Assembly (NCBI GenBank): GCA_030425705.1
Contig: JAUHZU010000003.1
Span: forward strand, 248,001-312,000
Length of the DNA stretch: 64,000 nt
Reading direction: 5' to 3'
DNA from: Phycisphaerae bacterium
GTDB taxonomy: Bacteria; Planctomycetota; Phycisphaerae; Phycisphaerales; Phycisphaeraceae
Below are positions 42,594 through 51,787 of the stretch, piece after piece. Both the position numbers and the translations under genes were made by a program. The notes below the pieces were generated by a model. The model made no database searches. It saw only the letters and a program-made list of their open reading frames with translations, and was not told where the DNA came from. The number at the start of each line of letters is the position of its first letter. The first letter of the stretch is position 1.

Positions 42594-42944
42594 ATGCCCG
42601 CCAAGCCCAAGGACCCGACCCTGCCGATCCGCGAGAAGGCGAGCCGGTACCCCGGCGTGGACGCGGGCACGGCCTGCACGCAGGCATCCTTCAAGGCGAA
42701 CAAGAAGGCGTTCCTGTTCATCGGGGAGCAGGGCGGGCGGTACAAGGCGATGTTCAAACTCGCCGCGTCCATGCCCGCCGCGCAGAAGCTGGCGGAGAAG
42801 CACCCCGACGACTACCAGGCCGGCAAGACCGGCTGGGTGACCGCGCGGTTCTCGGCCGAGAAGCCGATGCCCAAGGCGCGGTGGAGCAAGTGGCTGGACG
42901 AGAGCTACGCGCTGGCGGTGGGGGGCAAGAAGGGCAAGCCATAA
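42594..42944 (+). CDS. YjbR/MmcQ-fold protein
   Basis: 116 residues. The YjbR signature is visible: KASRYPGVDAGTACTQASFKANKKAFLFIG (pattern F...KK.F), YKAMFKL, the HPDDYQAGKTGWVTARF strand and a C-terminal helix WSKWLDESYALA. The fold resembles a DNA-binding or ligand-binding cyclic-nucleotide-like cysteine-free module; the function is uncertain. GGAGACC lies before the ATG. Basic Lys-rich termini. Confidence 0.8.
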   Translation: MPAKPKDPTLPIREKASRYPGVDAGTACTQASFKANKKAFLFIGEQGGRYKAMFKLAASMPAAQKLAEKHPDDYQAGKTGWVTARFSAEKPMPKARWSKWLDESYALAVGGKKGKP

Positions 42945-43039
42945 AATTTGCAGCACCGGGTTAGGTTTCTGCGAATGGGCGGTATAGAGGGGTAGAGCCC
43001 CGGGTCCCGGTGCCCTGTCCGCCGTGCGAGGCCTGTCCG

Positions 43040-43567
43040 ATGCCTGTTGCCGAATCCGACCTGATGCGTGTGTTGCTGCGGGAGCAGTCGTTCCTGCTGG
43101 CGTACATCCGCTCGATCGTGACCAACCAGCACCTGGCGGAGGATGTGTTCCAGGACATCTCGGTCCTGGCGCTGGAGAACCGTCAGAACCTGGAGTCGGA
43201 GCTGCACCTGTCGCACTGGCTGCGGCGGACGGCCCGGCACAAGGCGCTCAACGCGGTCCAGAAGAAGGCGAACCAGACCGCCTCGCTCAGCAAGCGGTCG
43301 ATGGACCTGCTCGAAGACGAGTGGGACCAGGTCGACCTGTTAGACCATCAGGAGCAGGTGCGCCGGCTGGAGCGGTGTATCGACCTGCTGCCCGATTCGG
43401 GGCGGAAGCTGATTCGGCTGCGCTACCGGGACGGCTTGGCCGGCCAACAGATCGCCGACCGCGTGGGGCGCAGCATGGGCTCGGTGTACATGGCGTTGTC
43501 ACGCCTGCGCGTGCTGTTGGCGGACTGCATGAAATCCGGCGACACGGGGAGGCGCAGCCATGGCTGA
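43040..43567 (+). CDS. ECF-type RNA polymerase sigma factor
   Basis: 175 residues. Region 2 is recognisable from FLLAYIRSIVTNQHLAEDVFQDI with the -10-binding DVFQD motif; region 4 from LPDSGRKLIRLRYRDGLAGQQIADRVGRSMGSVYMALSRLR, a helix-turn-helix for the -35 element. It ends 8 bp inside the next gene, a FecR/LamG protein that would be its anti-sigma or signal partner. This is the Planctomycete-type ECF group. Start at 43040. Confidence 0.88.
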   Translation: MPVAESDLMRVLLREQSFLLAYIRSIVTNQHLAEDVFQDISVLALENRQNLESELHLSHWLRRTARHKALNAVQKKANQTASLSKRSMDLLEDEWDQVDLLDHQEQVRRLERCIDLLPDSGRKLIRLRYRDGLAGQQIADRVGRSMGSVYMALSRLRVLLADCMKSGDTGRRSHG

Positions 43568-45449
43568 CCGCACGCCAACGGGTCAAAGCGATGCCGAACG
43601 CGCGTTCCGGCTGCTGGTCGAGCAGTACTTGGATGGTGCGCTGTCGGCGGAGGGGATGGCGGAGCTGGACGCGTTGCTGATCGCCAAGCCGGCGTTGCGG
43701 CGGGTGTTTGTCGACATCTGTCGGCAGGACCAGGCGATCTACTGGATGACATCGCCCAACGCGGGCAAGCTGATGCCGGCGGCGCGTGCGGCCGAGCCGC
43801 TGCCGGGCCTGGGGGAGGAAGACCCGTCCGATGATTCCGATGCCGATGTGATGGCGTCGCTGGTCGAGGAGGCCCTGCGTGCGCGGCGGCTGCGCGAGGT
43901 GGAGTCGGCGGCGTCGGCGGCGCTGGCGCAGTCGAACGCCGACGGGGACCGGCTCAGCCAACGCCGCGCGGCGGCGCTGCGGTCCAACCACAAGTCGGAG
44001 GGGCGGTCGCTGCCGATCTGGGCGGTGTGGGGATCGCTGGCGGCGGCGCTGCTGCTGGCCGCGTGGCTGGGGTCGATGTGGACCGGCGGCGATGGGGCCG
44101 AGCAGCCGGGCGATCCAGTGGTGGTGGAACAAGACGAAACGCCGCGTTTCGCGGGCAACCCGGCGTACATCCGGCGGGGGCTCGGGGCGCGCTGGAGCGG
44201 CCCGGACGCGTCGCGTCGGCTGCTCAAGGCCGGCACACGCATGACGCTCGAGGCCGGGGTGGCCGAGGTGTTGTTTGCGGACGGGGCACGCGTGATCGTG
44301 CAGGGGCCGGCGACGTTCGAGCCGACCGGCTCAGCGGGGATGCGGCTGATCTCCGGCCGGATTGTCGCGTCTTCGGGGGCGGGTGGGTCGGGCTTCCGTG
44401 TGATGACCGAGGCGTCCGAGGTGACGGACCTGGGCGGAGCGTTCGGCGTGTCGGTCAACCGGGCGGGCGTGACGCGGACGGATGTGATCCGCGGCGAGGT
44501 CGCGGTCGTGGGGCTCGGGCAGGACCCGCGGGAGCGTGGCCGGGCGCACACAGTAGCGGCCGGCTCGGGCGCGGTCGCGTCGTCGTCGGGTGTATCGGTG
44601 GTGGCATCGGACCTCAGCGAACTCGTTGGTGAGGCCGAGTTTGATGCGCGGGTGGCGTCGGCGTCCGGCGGCGCGTACGAGCGGTGGCTCGCGGAGAGCT
44701 ACCGGCTGCGGCGGGACCGGGATGTGGTCGCGTACTACGTCTTTGATGCGTCCGATGAGTCCGCCGGGTACCTCCAGAATCAATCCCTGGCCGCGGAGGG
44801 CGCGTCGCCCGGGCGGCTGGGCAACGGCGCGGAAATCGCCACGCCTCGGTGGACCGCGGGCCGGTTTGCGCAGGGCCGGGCGCTGCGATTCGGGACGGCG
44901 CCTGGTGGGCGGACCTACGGCGTTGTCGTTCCGGACAGCAACATCCTTGACCTCGACAGTGAGATGACGATCGCGGTCTGGGTCCGCGGCGATCAGGCGG
45001 CCGCGCTTCAGGGCACGCTGCTGAGCAAACGCGAGGTCCCGCCGAACCGGATGAACTACCAGGTCGCGATCATGCCGAGTTGGTTGTCGGGTGGGGCCGA
45101 GCTTCAGTTCGGAGCCGGGCGAGACGATGCCTCTGTCCGCGGGTTTGTCTATAGCCCGAGGTCCGGAAGGCTCTCCGCTGGCAGTTGGCACCACGTTGTC
45201 TTTGCTAGCGACGGCAACACCGTGAGCTACTACATCGACGGCGAGCGGGTCCACACCGAGCGCCAGAACCGCGCACCCCTGACGAACCAGGCACCCTTGC
45301 TGATCGGGACATCCGCCACCGGCGGCGGTCAGAGCTTCTTCGACATTGCGATCCCCTTCTTGGGCGAGATCGGCGAGGTGCTGATCGCCAAACGCGCGAT
45401 CAGCGCTTCGGAGGTCCGCAGGCTGTATCAGAACAGCAGGGGCGACTAA
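43560..45449 (+). CDS. FecR-domain and LamG-domain transmembrane regulator
   Basis: 629 residues. A cytoplasmic N-terminal anti-sigma-like helical part (LVEQYLDGALSAEGMAELDALL; RRVFVDICRQDQAI) is followed by one membrane helix (IWAVWGSLAAALLLAAWLG). The outer part has a FecR domain (RRGLGARWSGPDASR; LEAGVAEVLFADGARVIVQGPA; SGFRVMTEASEVTDLGGAFGVSV) and a C-terminal LamG/concanavalin domain (MTIAVWVRGDQ; GSWHHVVFASDGNTVSYYIDGERV). It overlaps the sigma-factor gene by 8 bp, so they are translationally coupled. It may sense a surface glycan and regulate the ECF factor; that is inference. Confidence 0.88.
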   Translation: MADRTPTGQSDAERAFRLLVEQYLDGALSAEGMAELDALLIAKPALRRVFVDICRQDQAIYWMTSPNAGKLMPAARAAEPLPGLGEEDPSDDSDADVMASLVEEALRARRLREVESAASAALAQSNADGDRLSQRRAAALRSNHKSEGRSLPIWAVWGSLAAALLLAAWLGSMWTGGDGAEQPGDPVVVEQDETPRFAGNPAYIRRGLGARWSGPDASRRLLKAGTRMTLEAGVAEVLFADGARVIVQGPATFEPTGSAGMRLISGRIVASSGAGGSGFRVMTEASEVTDLGGAFGVSVNRAGVTRTDVIRGEVAVVGLGQDPRERGRAHTVAAGSGAVASSSGVSVVASDLSELVGEAEFDARVASASGGAYERWLAESYRLRRDRDVVAYYVFDASDESAGYLQNQSLAAEGASPGRLGNGAEIATPRWTAGRFAQGRALRFGTAPGGRTYGVVVPDSNILDLDSEMTIAVWVRGDQAAALQGTLLSKREVPPNRMNYQVAIMPSWLSGGAELQFGAGRDDASVRGFVYSPRSGRLSAGSWHHVVFASDGNTVSYYIDGERVHTERQNRAPLTNQAPLLIGTSATGGGQSFFDIAIPFLGEIGEVLIAKRAISASEVRRLYQNSRGD

Positions 45450-45509
45450 CCGGCTTTTTCATGCCCGCGTGTGTGGGCGGTTTCTATCCACTCTTTTGGA
45501 GGACAAATC

Positions 45510-46172
45510 ATGCAGGTTCACAAACTACTTCTTGCCCTGGGTGCCGGTGCCATCGTCTCTACCGGCGCGTCGGCCGCGATCGTCAGCGCGACCGTGGCGG
45601 ATGTCTCGTCGGAATTCGGTCCGCTCGATGACCTGCAGGACGCCATCCGGACGGTCGACGGGTCGGGCCTGGATGACTCGGACCCGAACCCGCTCAACTG
45701 GACCCACGGCAACGGGTTCCCGGACGGCGGCGGTGCCGGGCTGGCCTGGCACAGCGACGGGGTCGAGTCGCCCGCGGATGTTTTCATCACCTACGACCTG
45801 GGCGGCGTGTTCGACCTGAACGCGGTCCTCGTGTGGAACTTCAACAACGCGTTTTCCGGGGGCCCCGAGACCGGCCGTGGGTTCAACCAGTACGACCTGC
45901 TGGTGTCGTCGGACAACGTCAACTTCACACAGATCGTGACCGACGGCAACCTGCTTGAAGCCTCAGGCACGGACGCTGAGACGGCCCAGGTGATCAATGT
46001 GGCCGGCAACGCCAACGGCGTCCGCTATGTCCGCATCGAGGCCGACTCGAACTTCGGTACTGCCGGGCCGTGGACCGGCCTGTCCGAGGTCCGTTTCGAT
46101 GTCGTCCCCGAGCCCGGCTCCCTCGCGCTGCTGGCCCTCGGCGGCCTGACGCTCCTTCGGCGGCGCCGCTAA
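45510..46172 (+). CDS. PEP-CTERM protein with discoidin-like domain
   Basis: 220 residues. GGAGG before the ATG; signal peptide ending STGASAA; a beta-sandwich with WHSDG, DVFITYDLGGVFDLNAVLVWNFN and GVRYVRIEADSNFGTAG...LSEVRFDV, the layout of F5/8-type-C carbohydrate-binding modules; C-terminal VPEPGS plus a hydrophobic segment and RRRR. It sits 61 bp after the FecR/LamG gene and could be a target of the sigma factor. Confidence 0.85.
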   Translation: MQVHKLLLALGAGAIVSTGASAAIVSATVADVSSEFGPLDDLQDAIRTVDGSGLDDSDPNPLNWTHGNGFPDGGGAGLAWHSDGVESPADVFITYDLGGVFDLNAVLVWNFNNAFSGGPETGRGFNQYDLLVSSDNVNFTQIVTDGNLLEASGTDAETAQVINVAGNANGVRYVRIEADSNFGTAGPWTGLSEVRFDVVPEPGSLALLALGGLTLLRRRR

Positions 46173-46240
46173 TGCAACTGGACTTGCTGCTCACAGATTC
46201 AGACTGAGCCTAATCACACATTAGTTACGGAGGATCGACG

Positions 46241-46852
46241 ATGTATCGACAATTGCTAACGACCTCATGTATGGGGTGCATGTTGCTGTTCGCGGCCCCA
46301 TCACAGTCCGCAACCCTCGTGGATGCGGACGGGCCGGACTCGGTCACCGGGCCTACTTTTGGGGCCCCCTTTACGGTTGATCAGCTCTTCAATGCGACGG
46401 TAACGGGCGCGGACATCGATAGCGCGGTGTTCGGCGGCGAAGGGCAGTGGGCCGGGCCGGGTGCCGGACCCCACGAGATCTTTATGGACTATGGCACCAG
46501 TGTGACGGCCAGCGGGGTTGCCTACTCGCAACGCCTGGGCGATGACCCTGCTGCAGACAAGGTCGGCACGATCGAGTTCTGGTTCAGCGATACGGATTTC
46601 AGCGGTGTTTTCCCGGTCTCCCCCGCCGATGTCGTCGTGACGATCACAAATACGAGCGACTCGGTGTTTACCAACTACGAGTTTGGCGGCACTTTCTCAG
46701 GCCGGTATGTGGCGGCCCGGTTCTTCTCCGCGCCGAGTGCGCCGCCAACGCATAACCCCGGCGGCTCTGAGATGCGTTTGACCATCCCCGAGCCCGGCTC
46801 CATGGCGCTGCTGGCGATCGGTGGGCTGACCCTCCTGCGTCGTCGGCGATAA
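46241..46852 (+). CDS. PEP-CTERM surface protein
   Basis: 203 residues. GGAGGATC before the ATG. The signal peptide ends near PSQSA; the body is a beta-rich F5/8-like or unclassified sandwich (GTIEFWFSDTDF; FSGRYVAARFF); the tail IPEPGS, a hydrophobic segment and RRRR forms the exosortase signal. Its C-terminus is close to the preceding PEP-CTERM protein. Function unknown; extracellular. Confidence 0.83.
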   Translation: MYRQLLTTSCMGCMLLFAAPSQSATLVDADGPDSVTGPTFGAPFTVDQLFNATVTGADIDSAVFGGEGQWAGPGAGPHEIFMDYGTSVTASGVAYSQRLGDDPAADKVGTIEFWFSDTDFSGVFPVSPADVVVTITNTSDSVFTNYEFGGTFSGRYVAARFFSAPSAPPTHNPGGSEMRLTIPEPGSMALLAIGGLTLLRRRR

Positions 46853-46870
46853 CCCGTCCTTCCTCCTTCG

Positions 46871-46902
46871 GGGTACCCGGCTAAGTTGCCGGGGACCCTT
46901 TT
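46871..46902 (+). terminator. Rho-independent terminator after the PEP-CTERM pair
   Basis: GGGTACCCGGC / GCCGGGGACCC (one A-G mismatch), 6 nt loop, then TTTT. Confidence 0.75.
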
Positions 46903-46962
46903 CATCGTGCTTGGCCCCGTCGCCCTGTCGCTTGCCCGGTCCTATCCGCAAGGAGCTATCTC

Positions 46963-47757
46963 ATGCCTGTCCCCAGAAGACGCCTGCCTACCGGCTTTAC
47001 ACTCATCGAACTGCTCGTGGTGATCTCCATCATCGCGCTGCTGATCGCGATCCTCCTGCCCGCGTTGGGCAAGGCGCGTTACTCCGCCACGCTGAACCAG
47101 TGCCGAAGCAACCTGCACCAGGCCGGCGTCGGGGGGATCGCCTTCGCGGTGGACAACAAGAACGTGCTGCCCCCCAGCTCACCGGGAGGCAAGCCGACGG
47201 ACATCCGTGCCTGGGACGGTGTGGCCGGCGAATGGTGGGACATGCGCGATACCCTCCGCGACTATGTCAATATGAACCTGCTGCAGTGCCCGCTTGCCCC
47301 GCAGGAACTGGACTACACCCAGTACAACACCAGCTACATCGAAACGACCTACGGCTTCTACTGGAACTGGAAGTGGAACGACCTGCCCGGTTACACCCAC
47401 CAGCAGCTGGAACACCAGGAGGACTACCTGTCTTACGGTGAGGACGAGTTCGACATCCTCGCGATGGACTACGACACCCTGAACCCCGGGTCGCAGTACT
47501 CCGAGGGGCCGCACCCCTTTGAGGGCGGTAGTTCGTTGACCCTGCCCAACGGCTCGTGGCCGGACCACACCCTGACCCGCTGGAACAACTGGGACGGGAA
47601 CGGCCGCGGCAACATCGACAAGAACTACCTGCGGACGGACGGCTCGGTGGAGACCTGGGGCAATATCACGTACAGCCACGACGCGTACGACGAGATGGTC
47701 ATGCTGCCGTCGTTCCGCAGCGGGCTGACGTGGGTGGTGTACATGCCCCGGCGGTGA
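46963..47757 (+). CDS. Type II secretion/pilin-like major pseudopilin (prepilin N-terminus)
   Basis: 264 residues. AAGGAG before the ATG. The prepilin peptidase signature is at the N-terminus: a short basic leader, [25 protein letters not shown] with Glu at mature position 5. The C-terminal domain is Trp/Tyr-rich and ends WVVYMPRR. It resembles the secreted pseudopilin-like proteins that are abundant in Planctomycetes. It may follow the PEP-CTERM/sigma set or the T2S-like operon at 60-64 kb; the target is unknown. Confidence 0.85.
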   Translation: MPVPRRRLPTGFTLIELLVVISIIALLIAILLPALGKARYSATLNQCRSNLHQAGVGGIAFAVDNKNVLPPSSPGGKPTDIRAWDGVAGEWWDMRDTLRDYVNMNLLQCPLAPQELDYTQYNTSYIETTYGFYWNWKWNDLPGYTHQQLEHQEDYLSYGEDEFDILAMDYDTLNPGSQYSEGPHPFEGGSSLTLPNGSWPDHTLTRWNNWDGNGRGNIDKNYLRTDGSVETWGNITYSHDAYDEMVMLPSFRSGLTWVVYMPRR

Positions 47758-47783
47758 TACTGCAAGACCGATCACCTACAAAC

Positions 47784-47816
47784 AAAGCCGTCCACGGATG
47801 ACCGTGGACGGCTTTT
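47784..47816. terminator. Bidirectional terminator between convergent genes
   Basis: 14 bp stem AAAGCCGTCCACGG / CCGTGGACGGCTTT with a 4 nt loop and T/A runs on both sides. Confidence 0.85.
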
Positions 47817-47845
47817 CTATTGGAGCAAGTGTGTACGCCCCGCGG

Positions 47846-49156
47846 CTACTCGATCTCGCGGATCCGGATGTTGCGGAACTCGACGGGGTCGTTGTGGCCG
47901 CAGAACCCGAAGTGGCCCTCCGTGATCTGATTGAAGGGGTGGTCGGGGTTGGCCTGTTTGGTGTGCGTGTCGAGGATGACAAAGCCGTTGAGGGTGACGG
48001 TGACGTGGTCGCCTTCGACGGTGACTTCCTGATAGTTCCATTCCCCGACGGGGCGGAGGAAGCCGCGGTGGGCGGGGGCGATGGTGTAGGCGCTGCCGTG
48101 GTACTGGTAGGGGGCGAGTTGTGCGTACTGCGGCGCGGTGTTGTCGAGGACCTGGAGCTCCATGGCCTGGTGCGCGGGGTCGACGTTGGCGTTGGGCGTG
48201 CGGATCGCCAGCCCGTTGTTGCCGCCGGGGGGCAGCTTGAACTCCAGCCGGACGGTGAAGTCGGTGTAGCGGTCCTCGGTGATGAGGTTGCCGCCGTGGC
48301 CGGCCTTGCAGCGGATCGCCCCGTCGACGACCTCGTAGTTCGCGGTCGCGCCGGTCCAGCCGGCGAGGTCCTCGCCGTTGAACAGCGGGGTGAAGGTGTC
48401 TTCGTCCCGGGTCATGCCGGCGAGGTAGGCGTTGGCCTCCTCGGCCCCGATTTCACGGACAAAGACGTTGCGGAAGCGGGTCTCGCTGCCGTGGGTCTGC
48501 AGGTGGATGGGCCCGGTCATAAACACGGGGATGCCGCGGTTGTAGTAGTTCTCGAGCGGGACGTTGTCGACAATCTTTGTGCCGTTGAGGACGACGGTGA
48601 CGTACTGCCCGACCATGCGGATGAACATGCGGTTCCATTCGCCGGCGGGGTTGTCGGCGACCTCGCTGGGCCACTTGTTGGCGTCGATGGCGTTGTTCCA
48701 CAGCCCGCCGGAGCCGCGGTCGCTGCCGTGGCGGTGGGCGGGGACGTGGGCGGGGTCCCAGATCTGGACCTGCGGGACGCCGCGGAGGTAGATGCCGCTG
48801 TCGCCGCCGGGCTGGATCTTGTAGTCAACCCACATCTCGAAGTCGCCGTAGTCCTTGGTGGTGACCAGGTGGGGTTCGTGCCCGTCGGAGACGAGCTCGC
48901 CGTTATCGACGGACCAGTGGGCCGCGACGCCTCGGTTCTGCTGCTCGTACCACTGGGCGCGCTCGGCATCGGGCAGCGCATCGATCTCTTTGGGGCTGCG
49001 TGTGGTGCCGCCGGTCCAGCCGTCGTCGATGGTCTCGCCATCAAACAGCGCGGTGAACCCTTCGGGCGGGTTGTTGTTGTTCTGCGCGGCGGCGGTCCCG
49101 ACAAAGACGACCGCGGCGACCAGCAAGGCGGAAAAGGGTTGGATCAGGTTTCGCAT
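47846..49156 (-). CDS. Secreted protein with two DUF1080 domains
   Basis: 436 residues. The signal peptide ends near GTAAAQ. First DUF1080 domain to about residue 240 (PEGFTALFDGETIDDGW; YGDFEMWVDYKIQPGGDSGIYLRG; GEWNRMFIRMVGQYVTVVLNG) and a second from about 250 to the end (FTPLFNGEDLAGW; FTVRLEFKLPPGGNNGLAIR; GHFGFCGHNDPVEFRNIRIREIE). It is likely to act on 3-keto-disaccharides in the periplasm. The adjacent Gfo/Idh/MocA gene upstream on the same strand could supply or consume 3-keto sugars. Start at 49156. Confidence 0.87.
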   Translation of the reverse strand: MRNLIQPFSALLVAAVVFVGTAAAQNNNNPPEGFTALFDGETIDDGWTGGTTRSPKEIDALPDAERAQWYEQQNRGVAAHWSVDNGELVSDGHEPHLVTTKDYGDFEMWVDYKIQPGGDSGIYLRGVPQVQIWDPAHVPAHRHGSDRGSGGLWNNAIDANKWPSEVADNPAGEWNRMFIRMVGQYVTVVLNGTKIVDNVPLENYYNRGIPVFMTGPIHLQTHGSETRFRNVFVREIGAEEANAYLAGMTRDEDTFTPLFNGEDLAGWTGATANYEVVDGAIRCKAGHGGNLITEDRYTDFTVRLEFKLPPGGNNGLAIRTPNANVDPAHQAMELQVLDNTAPQYAQLAPYQYHGSAYTIAPAHRGFLRPVGEWNYQEVTVEGDHVTVTLNGFVILDTHTKQANPDHPFNQITEGHFGFCGHNDPVEFRNIRIREIE

Positions 49157-49234
49157 GGTGTGTGGGCTAATCCGTAGAAGTAAGAAACATCTGTGAATCA
49201 CGGTACAAAGACCCGGTTGCCGGGTCGGTGTCGA

Positions 49235-50611
49235 TCAGTTCTGCGCGTTGCGTCCGGCAAGCCCGTGGGGCTCACGGCCGGGCGCGTACTCGCGGTGGAC
49301 GGCCGCGGTGGCGGGGGCGTGGTCGAAGGCCATGTTCTCCGAGTCCCAGGCGAGTTGGCGGTCCTTGAACCGGCCGGCGACCGTGCCGACGAGCACGGCC
49401 TCGGTGACCCGCCCGGAGTAGGAGAACGGGGTCGAGGTCTCGCCCACGCCGCGGCAGGCGTCGGTGAACTCGGTGTAGTGGTTGTTGCTGCCACGCGATT
49501 CGACGGGGATGTCCAGCTGCTCGCCGTCCTTGTAGAACGTCGGCATCGCCCAGTGGGGCAGGACCATGACGCCTTCTTCGCCGACGAGGAACATGCCCGC
49601 GCCCGGCAGGTTAACCCCTTCGGGCAACTGGGCCTTGGTGTGGTCCGGCCGGCTGCCACGGTTGCCGTCGGTCCAGCGGAAGAAGAGGTTTTCGGTGGTA
49701 TAGCGTGTGCCGGCGAACTGGTAGCTGATGTCGCTGTCCAGCGCGAAGGTCTCTTCGTGGTGCTGGGGCCCGCGCGAGATGACGCTCGTGGGCGTGCCCA
49801 GGTCGATCGACGAGAAGACCGGGTCAAAGATGTGGCAGCCCATGTCGCCGAGCGTGCCCGAGCCGAAGTCCTTCCAGCCGCGCCAGTTGCCGGGGTGGTA
49901 GAGCCCGTTGACAAAGGGGCGTGCCGGCGCGACGCCGAGCCAGTTCGCCCAGTCCAGGTGGTCGGGGACCGGGTCGGTGCGGTCGGGCCGGCCCTCGGGC
50001 GGACCGCCCCAGGACTTGCTGACCCACAGGTGGGCCTCGCTGATCTTGCCGATGACCCCCTCGCGGATCATCGCCGACCCGGTGCGGTAGGCGGCGTCGC
50101 TGTGGATCTGCGTGCCCATCTGGGTGACGAGGTTGTTAGATTCGGCCAGCTGCATCATGGTGCGCAGCTCGGCGATGTTGTGGGCCAGGGGCTTCTGCAC
50201 ATGGACGTGGATGCCCAACTGCATCGCGGCGATGGCGATCGGTCCGTGCATGTGGTCGGGGGTGGAGACGAGCAGGGCGTCGATGTCGCTGCCGATCTCG
50301 TCGAGCATGACGCGGTAGTCGGCGTAGGTCGCGGCGTTGGCGAACTGCTGCGCCGCCCGCCCGAGGTTGTTGCTGTCCACATCGCAGAGCCCGATGACGC
50401 GGACGTTGTCGCCCTCGGAGGAGGGCATCAGGTCTGACCAGCCCTTCCCACCGACGCCGACGGCCGCGAGGTTGAGCGTTTCGTTGGCCTGCATGCCGAA
50501 GCTCAGGCGTGGGCCGAGCATGGGCACGGTGACCGCGGTGGCGAGGCCGGCCTTGAGGATCTGGCGGCGCGAAAGACCGGCCGGCATCCGTGGGGTGCGA
50601 GAGTCGGGCAT
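49235..50611 (-). CDS. Tat-exported Gfo/Idh/MocA-family oxidoreductase
   Basis: 458 residues. Twin-arginine signal SRRQILKAG followed by a hydrophobic stretch, so it should be exported folded. Rossmann domain: LNLAAVGVGGKGWSDL, VIGLCDVDSNN, TPDHMHGPIAIAAMQLGIHVHVQKPLAHNIAE (EKP-equivalent HVQKPLA); the C-terminal domain has the GCHIFDPVF motif with the catalytic His. NAD(P)-dependent oxidation of a sugar is expected. It is the upstream partner of the double DUF1080 gene (78 bp gap) and divergent from the TIM-barrel gene. ATG at 50611. Confidence 0.9.
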   Translation of the reverse strand: MPDSRTPRMPAGLSRRQILKAGLATAVTVPMLGPRLSFGMQANETLNLAAVGVGGKGWSDLMPSSEGDNVRVIGLCDVDSNNLGRAAQQFANAATYADYRVMLDEIGSDIDALLVSTPDHMHGPIAIAAMQLGIHVHVQKPLAHNIAELRTMMQLAESNNLVTQMGTQIHSDAAYRTGSAMIREGVIGKISEAHLWVSKSWGGPPEGRPDRTDPVPDHLDWANWLGVAPARPFVNGLYHPGNWRGWKDFGSGTLGDMGCHIFDPVFSSIDLGTPTSVISRGPQHHEETFALDSDISYQFAGTRYTTENLFFRWTDGNRGSRPDHTKAQLPEGVNLPGAGMFLVGEEGVMVLPHWAMPTFYKDGEQLDIPVESRGSNNHYTEFTDACRGVGETSTPFSYSGRVTEAVLVGTVAGRFKDRQLAWDSENMAFDHAPATAAVHREYAPGREPHGLAGRNAQN

Positions 50612-50870
50612 GACGATTCCTATACGATAAGGGTTGGCTAGCTCCACCCAGCCAAGGGCAGGACGCGTCGGAGAGGATTCCGTTACGAGGCCTGACCTGT
50701 GACCATACTATAACCGGTCGGGGCGAGCCCCCGCCAGCCCCGCGGGCTTTCCCGCATGCGCAGGACCGGCACACCCGACCCGATCTCCTGGTCTCAGCCG
50801 CGGTGGCGTGCATCCCGCTGGCGGACCCCCTACACTTGCCGCTTCGCAAGGCAGGAAGGCGAGGCACCCC

Positions 50871-51713
50871 TTGATCAAAGGTATCAGCTACTGGTCGGTC
50901 CGCGGCGGTCAAGACGGCTCGGCAGACATCGTCCGCGCCCTGGCCGACGCGAAGCACGCGGGGTTCGACGCGCTCGAGCTGGCGATCGGCAACGAGGGCC
51001 ACCTGACGATCGATGCGACCGAGGAGCGGTGCAGCGACATCCGCGCGGCCTGTGACGAGTCGGGGCTGGTCGTCGAGACGCTGGCCAGCGCGATGAGCTG
51101 GCGGGTCAACCCGGTCAGCGATGACCCCGCCGAGCGTGCCCTGGCGATCGCGCAGAACCACCAGGCGATCGAGCGGGCGTCGTGGCTGGGCTGTTCGTCC
51201 TACCTGCTCGTGCCGGGCGTGGTCTGCACCCCGTTCCGCAAGGGCGAGGCGGTGCGCTACGACCTGGCGCTGGAGCGTGCCACCCGCCTGGTCGCGGAGC
51301 TGCTCGAGTCCGCGGAGCGCTGGCAGGTCGAGGTCTGTATCGAGAACGTCTGGAACGGACTGTTCTACTCCCCGATCGAATTCGCCGAGTTCATCGACCA
51401 GTTCGACAGCCCGTACTGCGGCGCGTACCTGGATGTCGGCAACCTTGTGGGCATCCACCAGCACCCGCCGCACTGGGTCTCGCTCTTGGGCGACCGCATC
51501 CTGCGTGTCCACGTCAAGGGCTTCAGCACCGACACCAAGGCCGGCTCGTGGTCGTTCTGCCGGCTGGGCGAGGGCGATGTACCCTGGCGGCGTGTGATGG
51601 AAGCGCTCCGCGCGATCGGCTACGACCGCACGGTGATCGCCGAGGTCATGCCTTATGCAGACGACCTGTTGGCTCAGACCTCGGCCGCGATGGATGAGAT
51701 CCTGCAGAGCTAA
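50871..51713 (+). CDS. Sugar-phosphate isomerase/epimerase-like TIM-barrel protein
   Basis: 280 residues, AP-endonuclease-2-type TIM barrel. The metal-binding acids can be seen in GFDALELAIG, VEVCIENVW (Glu), GAYLDVGNL (Asp), RVHVKGF (His) and VIAEVMP (Glu). It would isomerise or epimerise a ketose. Start TTG at 50871 with GAGG upstream; the ATG-based frame extends into non-homologous sequence. It is 74 bp from the next oxidoreductase gene. Confidence 0.85.
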   Translation: MIKGISYWSVRGGQDGSADIVRALADAKHAGFDALELAIGNEGHLTIDATEERCSDIRAACDESGLVVETLASAMSWRVNPVSDDPAERALAIAQNHQAIERASWLGCSSYLLVPGVVCTPFRKGEAVRYDLALERATRLVAELLESAERWQVEVCIENVWNGLFYSPIEFAEFIDQFDSPYCGAYLDVGNLVGIHQHPPHWVSLLGDRILRVHVKGFSTDTKAGSWSFCRLGEGDVPWRRVMEALRAIGYDRTVIAEVMPYADDLLAQTSAAMDEILQS

Positions 51714-51718
51714 ACATA

Positions 51719-51746
51719 CGGCCGGTGTACTTGACAGCACCGGCCG
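51719..51746. repeat. Perfect 9 bp hairpin in the isomerase-oxidoreductase gap
   Basis: CGGCCGGTG / CACCGGCCG with a 10 nt loop, no T-tract. Might attenuate or protect mRNA between cotranscribed genes. Confidence 0.5.
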
Positions 51747-51787
51747 AGACCGAATCAAAGTTGTACCCCGGATAAGGAACGGAAGGC

